DNA from: Actinokineospora fastidiosa
GTDB taxonomy: Bacteria; Actinomycetota; Actinomycetes; Mycobacteriales; Pseudonocardiaceae
Assembly: GCF_014648415.1 (NCBI RefSeq)
Contig: NZ_BMRB01000001.1
Span: forward strand, 1,426,001 to 1,490,000
Reading direction: 5' to 3'
Length of the DNA stretch: 64,000 nucleotides
The notes beneath the pieces were generated by a model. That model saw nothing but the letters and a program-made list of their open reading frames with translations. It did no database searches and was not told the origin of the DNA. The translations under genes were made by a program, and so were the position numbers. Positions 61,501 through 64,000 of the stretch are shown here, piece by piece. The first letter of the stretch is position 1. The number at the start of each line of letters is the position of its first letter.

Positions 61501-64000
61501 CGCGGTGGTCGACCCCAGCGGCGCGCGCGTCGAGTCGACCTACGACGACTTCGGCAGGCAGATCACCACCACGGTGCTGGAGCGCAAGCCCGCGCCCGCG
61601 GCGCTCACCGCGCGGATGTCCTACGACGACGCCGGCCGCCTGCTCACCAGCACCACGCCGACCGGCGCGGTCACCCGCTTCACCTACGACGCCCTGGGCC
61701 AGCGGATCAAGGCGACCGATCCGGCGGGCGTGGTGACCGAGTACGGCTACGACGGCTTCGGCAACCAGGTGTGGAGCAAGGACGGCAAGGGCAGGGCCCG
61801 CTACGCCAGCCTGGACCAGAGCGGCAACGTCCTCCGCGAGTCCGACTACAACCCGGCCGGGACCCGCATCGCCCGCCGGTCCTACAGCTACGACCTCGAG
61901 GGCAACGTCCTCACCGAGACCGACGCGATGGGCCGCGTCACGCGGTTCGCCTACGACCCGTCGGGCAGGCTCGTGTCCCGGGTCGAGCCGGTCAGCGCGG
62001 ACGAGGCGATCACGACCACGTTCGGCTACGACGCGCTGGGCAGGCAGACCCGGGTCACCGACGGCCGCGGCAACAGCACGCACTACACCTACAACACCCT
62101 CGGCCTGCCCGAGTCGGTGATCGAGCCCGCCACCGACGCCCACCCCGCGCCCGCGGACCGCACGTGGACCGCGACCTACGACGCCGCGGGGCGGGCGACG
62201 CTGCTGACCGCGCCCGGCGGCGTCACCAGGAGCCGGGTCTACGACGGTCTCGGCAGGCTCACCCGCGAGACCGGCGCGGGCGCCGAGGCCGCGACCCTCG
62301 ACCGGGTGCTGACCTACGACCAGGTCGGCCGGGTCACCACGCTGAGCGCGCCGGGCGGGACGAACCTCTACGAGTACAACGACCGCGGGATGCTGCTCTC
62401 GGCGAGCGGACCCTCCGGCAACGCGTCCTTCGGCTACGACGACGACGGCCGCATGATCTCCCGGACCGACGCCGCGGGCACGATGGGCTTCGGCTACCGC
62501 GACGGCCGCCTGGTGTCCATCCAGGACGGTGTGTCCGGCGCGAGCATGTCCGTGGCGTACACGGCCGCAGGCGAGGTCGACACCATCGACTACGGCGGCG
62601 GCGTCGCGCGGAAGTTCACCTACGACGACTTCGGCAGGACGACCGCGGACGTCACCCGGGACGCGGCGAACGCCGTCGTCGCGTCGGTGAGCTACAGCTA
62701 CGACCTGAACCACCGGCTGACCGGGAAGGCCACCACGGGGACGGCCGACCCCGGCGAGCAGACCTACGGCTATGACCAGCTCGGCAGGCTCACCAGCTGG
62801 ACGGCGGACGGCGTCACCAAGTCCTACGGCTGGGACGCCGCGGGCAACCGCGTGCGCAACGGCGACAAGACCGCGGCCTACGACCAGCGCAACCGCCTGC
62901 TCAGTGACGGCGACTACACCTACCAGTACACGGCGCGCGGCACGACAGCCGCACGGACGAGCTCCGGGCATGAGGAGCGGTTCGACTTCGACGCCTTCGA
63001 CCGGCTCATCAAGGTCGGCGCGACGGAGCTGGCCCACGACGGCCTCGACCGGCCCGTCACGCGGGGCACGGTGGCGTTCAAGTACGCGGGCATGGAGATC
63101 GACACCGTCTCCGACGGCACGGCGGTGTACGGCCGAGGGGCGGGCGGCGAGCTGCTGTCGCTGTCCCAGGGCACGGAGAAGCGCCTGCTGCTGTCGGACC
63201 GCCACGGCGACGTCATCGGCGGCTTCGCGCCCGGCGCGGGCACCCTGAGCGACTCCACCTCCTACGACCCCTTCGGCGACCCGCGCACCACGACGGGCGC
63301 CGCGCGGAACGTGGGCTACCAGGGCGACTGGACCGACCCGGACACCGGCAGGGTCAACATGGGCGCGCGTTGGTACGACCCGGCCGCGGGCCGGTTCATG
63401 AGCCGCGACAGCATCGCCCAGGGCGGCCCCGGCTCAGCGGGCCTCAACCGCTACGGCTACAGCGGCGGATCGCCGCTGAACGGCTTCGACGCCAACGGCC
63501 ACTGGTGGGACTGGATCGAGGAGACCGCCGACTGGGTCGGTGACAACCTCAGCACGGTCGGCCACGCCGCCCTGGACGTGGCGGGCATGATCCCGGTCAT
63601 CGGCGAGGCCGCCGACGTCGCCAACGGCATCTGGTACGCCGCCGAGGGCAACTACACCGACGCGGCCCTGTCGTTCGCGGGCGCCATCCCGTTCGCGGGC
63701 TGGGCGGGCACCGGCACCAAGTGGGGCCGCCGCGTCGACGACATCGGCTCCGGCGGCAGGCACACCCCGGTCCCGTCCAAGTGGCAGCCCACGAAGCGCT
63801 ACGACAAGGAGATCCCGGGCGGCCGCAAGGTCGGCAAGGGCAAGGGCGACGTGCCGTCGGGCGCGAAGGCCGCGCCCAACCCGCGCAAGGCGGCCGACGC
63901 CGCCGCGGCCGCGGCGGCCCGCCGGGCGGCCGCCGCCCGAGCCGCCTACCTGGCGGCGGTGGCACGGACGGCGAAGGCGAAGGCAGCGGTCGCGTACGCG
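55559..64000 (+). CDS. Giant secreted RHS/YD-repeat protein, 3' end beyond window
   Basis: At least 2814 codons, open to the window end. Signal-like N-terminus (SSIVLLFVATLLAGTISPAG, 18-37). A DNRLRE-type domain lies at about 350-500, Ig/FN3-like modules at 525-740 and a DUF6531-like start of the repeat barrel near 780 (YNSLDPRRDLAFGSGWTTQY). A LamG/concanavalin-like domain at about 975-1200 is inserted among the first YD repeats. Many YD repeats follow (GRLIAETEYPDGH, YDALGRQTRVTD) to about 2570. The RHS core ends VGYQGDWTDPDTGRVNMGAR (2583) and WYDPAAGRFMSRDS, followed by a hydrophobic pretoxin-like stretch (DVAGMIPVIGEAADVANGIW, about 2665-2725) and an Ala/Lys-rich linker. The effector domain must lie past 64000. 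GGGGAAGG is about 8 nt before the ATG. Confidence 0.92.
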   Translation, partial: MASVRRFARSKKAGKATSSIVLLFVATLLAGTISPAGSPFRDPERVLAEALAQARGQAPKQEWGSAEGNPHEAGPLPEGQRAARSERSRYPQPDFPEPVPRANNATVGTATTEVTGYDPERSTERDELRGEYKRTYDNPDGTQTSEYSSRPLNYRAPDGSWQPIDPALVRAGTGWSNTADQVDVGIAGSAGARRLATVRLPSGQEIAYGVRGARDVAGRADGSTVTYPGIADGVDLTLRSQPGGVKEVLVLRTPEAQRRWVFPLHLSGLTARTVDGRVALHDGAGAEVAQIPPGHMTDAAGQTSVGVAYRLIEGGRALEVTLDQAWLDAPERAYPVSVDPTVNGYPSRQSMFVHGSTPVSGTGELWIGAIGGGDATAYIGFPNLENDLRNHRIFSAKLQLVNYDSVSCRPAMVHVHPVKESWTSATRPALDAALAGSAFAHGYIRLGQTHSACPAAPVGIDLGVPGQQLVQAWVKHQRPNHGLALRAPTGAWKKFTASGTANPPTLFLTHTPYDARYKIVNPVPEPPVTTAQSGRVKISVTNLGKDPWPVGAYTLGYRAYRDGALKVTKTAAGALPQEVSVGETVTVDATIAAFSETGRYTLDFSMVHGQRFFTDEQIAPARIVVDVYDLPPAIAEQYPRSGQSVETLTPQLWAKGVDHENDTLRYRFEVCEKDGAGNPYNCFGSSTPEQKYLSKPYWTVPAGKLRWGPVYSWRSFAFDGTSESKAVEFSALLTSVPQPQITSRLGAAPYTGGDFEFDPLLGNYSTAAIDAAVATAGPRLAVARTYNSLDPRRDLAFGSGWTTQYDARISPDADGSGNLIVTYPDGQQVRFGRNPDGSYTAPPGRFATLTARPPAQNDGWTLTDKDRTVYTFLFDGKLASIKDSAGRVVDLVYNIHGHLSQAISRTSGRSLWFTWTTAPDWPRAHVTEVRTDPVDGVPLAWTYGYSGDQLQRVCDPDQKCTHYRYAAGSHYRSAVMDSRPESYWRLNETAGLPHAASQVAAKAGKDNADYVNVNNGYVPDALEGADDTAVQLPGNGHIDLPDRSLYLHRDVSVELWFKTTSAGPLVGYQNKPITETATSGVPLLYVGSDGKLRGQFWTGTANPITTAAAVNDGQWHHVVLSGSLATQALYLDGVKVGTREGVIDHNAFVHAQIGAAYTTAPASWPGYPGSTPGRHHIAAEIDEAAYYARPLGDLAVAAHYAARTAADQLTEVELPDQRFAARVAYDPVNDRMREYTDANGGRWQLATPTVGGTEDNLVRTVGVIDPSGRPHFYDYDALNGRVLRQSVPVGTGVRPEDVLDGDCVTGPDGVIRCQDIVLALGVRLFDYDENGFPSRIEDELGHRVTLDHDERGNLTAKTTCRTPGDCQTTRYTYQPPTSDPTDPRTDRLIEVRDPRSSGPDDDRYLTSSTYTEFGDLAVEVNPDGGDTTHAYTDGTSAAVGGGVEPARLLSGTKDPRGAVTRYRYYANGDLAEMTTPAGLRTAYQYDALGRLIAETEYPDGHPDGVTTRYGYDKVGRITEITEPGTTNAVTGTVHIRRTVTAYDANGNPVRIEEHDSAAPDATRVITHEYDAFNRLVRTVGPAGDELAYGYDHFGNMVWAVDALGVKTEYRYTARHKLAEVRLKGWHGAPITPGDETVEGDGSAGSDLVLESYTYDYAGKLLRQVDAMGRKTEFTYFGDGLTARIIAADVADPVTGGTRDVVLQDNTYDAAGNLVRQVGAGGSVVVHEHDATGRLTATTLDPDGLRRRTAYRYDLGGNVIEVARTGAHSNTGPFAAAFGEIVEFGYDIHGRQVSETIRGSAGVSKTTMAYNNRDQVIRTVSPLGNATGADPAAHTTDYRYDEIGRPVGVTAPPVDAEQDGGPAQRVRPEQVTGYNAFGEATEQRNALGEVVRMTYDQRGHVVRTESPGYLPPGASTPSTAVTTVRYDPFGRPLSTTDPAGAVSGFRYDQRGRLVERYEPDPVDPTEPGGLWRYEYTHSDELLAVVDPSGARVESTYDDFGRQITTTVLERKPAPAALTARMSYDDAGRLLTSTTPTGAVTRFTYDALGQRIKATDPAGVVTEYGYDGFGNQVWSKDGKGRARYASLDQSGNVLRESDYNPAGTRIARRSYSYDLEGNVLTETDAMGRVTRFAYDPSGRLVSRVEPVSADEAITTTFGYDALGRQTRVTDGRGNSTHYTYNTLGLPESVIEPATDAHPAPADRTWTATYDAAGRATLLTAPGGVTRSRVYDGLGRLTRETGAGAEAATLDRVLTYDQVGRVTTLSAPGGTNLYEYNDRGMLLSASGPSGNASFGYDDDGRMISRTDAAGTMGFGYRDGRLVSIQDGVSGASMSVAYTAAGEVDTIDYGGGVARKFTYDDFGRTTADVTRDAANAVVASVSYSYDLNHRLTGKATTGTADPGEQTYGYDQLGRLTSWTADGVTKSYGWDAAGNRVRNGDKTAAYDQRNRLLSDGDYTYQYTARGTTAARTSSGHEERFDFDAFDRLIKVGATELAHDGLDRPVTRGTVAFKYAGMEIDTVSDGTAVYGRGAGGELLSLSQGTEKRLLLSDRHGDVIGGFAPGAGTLSDSTSYDPFGDPRTTTGAARNVGYQGDWTDPDTGRVNMGARWYDPAAGRFMSRDSIAQGGPGSAGLNRYGYSGGSPLNGFDANGHWWDWIEETADWVGDNLSTVGHAALDVAGMIPVIGEAADVANGIWYAAEGNYTDAALSFAGAIPFAGWAGTGTKWGRRVDDIGSGGRHTPVPSKWQPTKRYDKEIPGGRKVGKGKGDVPSGAKAAPNPRKAADAAAAAAARRAAAARAAYLAAVARTAKAKAAVAYA

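Noticed and set aside
57701-63205. An 1834-codon minus-strand frame and a 2080-codon plus-strand frame (56533-62775)
   Set aside because: Both are shadows of the RHS gene read from 55559, whose frame contains the recognisable YD repeats and domains.

Overview
The window is very GC-rich chromosomal DNA with many GTG starts, ATGA/GTGA gene overlaps, a BldN/RsbN-type pair, BldC, a rex-hemACD operon and menaquinone genes. This points to a filamentous actinomycete, most likely of the Pseudonocardiaceae (Actinosynnema/Lentzea/Actinokineospora-like). From memory, the gene order also follows M. tuberculosis Rv0498-Rv0558: proC, HTH, bS22, SerB1-type HAD, glutaredoxin, hemACDB, hemL, mutase, thioredoxin, ccdA, resB, ccsA, ParA-like ATPase, menA, menE, menB, menD, DUF3592, mannosyltransferase, menG. 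This is therefore core chromosome with local insertions. I saw no tRNA, rRNA, CRISPR array, prophage or insertion-sequence transposase.

Layout. 1-3.9 kb: isomerase (cut), proline dehydrogenase, thioesterase, proC, a small HTH protein and a 33-residue bS22 ribosomal protein. 4.0-4.8 kb: two inverted copies of a 143-bp hairpin element next to a cytochrome P450 stub. 4.8-7.6 kb (minus): HAD phosphatase, RsbN-like anti-sigma and BldN-like sigma. 7.8-12 kb: acyl-CoA ligase, glutaredoxin, membrane molybdopterin enzyme and fasciclin lipoprotein. 12-18.1 kb: Rex operator, rex, hemA, hemC, hemD, a third hairpin copy and hemB. 18.1-20.8 kb: six small membrane proteins, several sharing a RxGRxWAR signature. 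21-23.2 kb (minus): a small acidic protein and a TPM-domain protein. 23.2-31.3 kb: hemL, phosphatase, TlpA-like lipoprotein, ccdA-resB-ccsB (System II cytochrome c maturation) and a ParA-like ATPase, with a convergent SigD/ShbA-like sigma gene. 31.4-38.3 kb: cysteine desulfhydrase-like enzyme, DUF4229, Lrp, BldC, menA, GNAT, menE, menB. 38.3-41.7 kb: menD, TetR, a decayed repeat array, DUF3592. 41.7-46.1 kb: paaABCDE and a DUF4328 protein. 46.1-50.1 kb: inositol monophosphatase family, two GT4 glycosyltransferases, menG. 50.1-64 kb: an accessory-looking surface region with an XRE regulator, a beta-lytic-type M23 peptidase, a large secreted tachylectin-like protein and a giant RHS/YD-repeat protein running off the window.

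Functionally the core is respiratory: NADH-sensing Rex over heme synthesis, heme attachment to cytochrome c, and menaquinone synthesis. Developmental sigma and BldC regulators are interleaved.

Three patterns deserve most attention. (1) The 143-bp element at 4087, 4351 and 16796 folds end to end and shows compensatory changes at several helix positions. (2) Two genes, ending at 20837 and 40558, have their own 3' ends repeated in decayed tandem copies downstream. (3) About fifteen genes that head transcription units carry a TANNNT-like -10 hexamer exactly 6-7 nt before the start codon, so much of this locus is probably leaderless.
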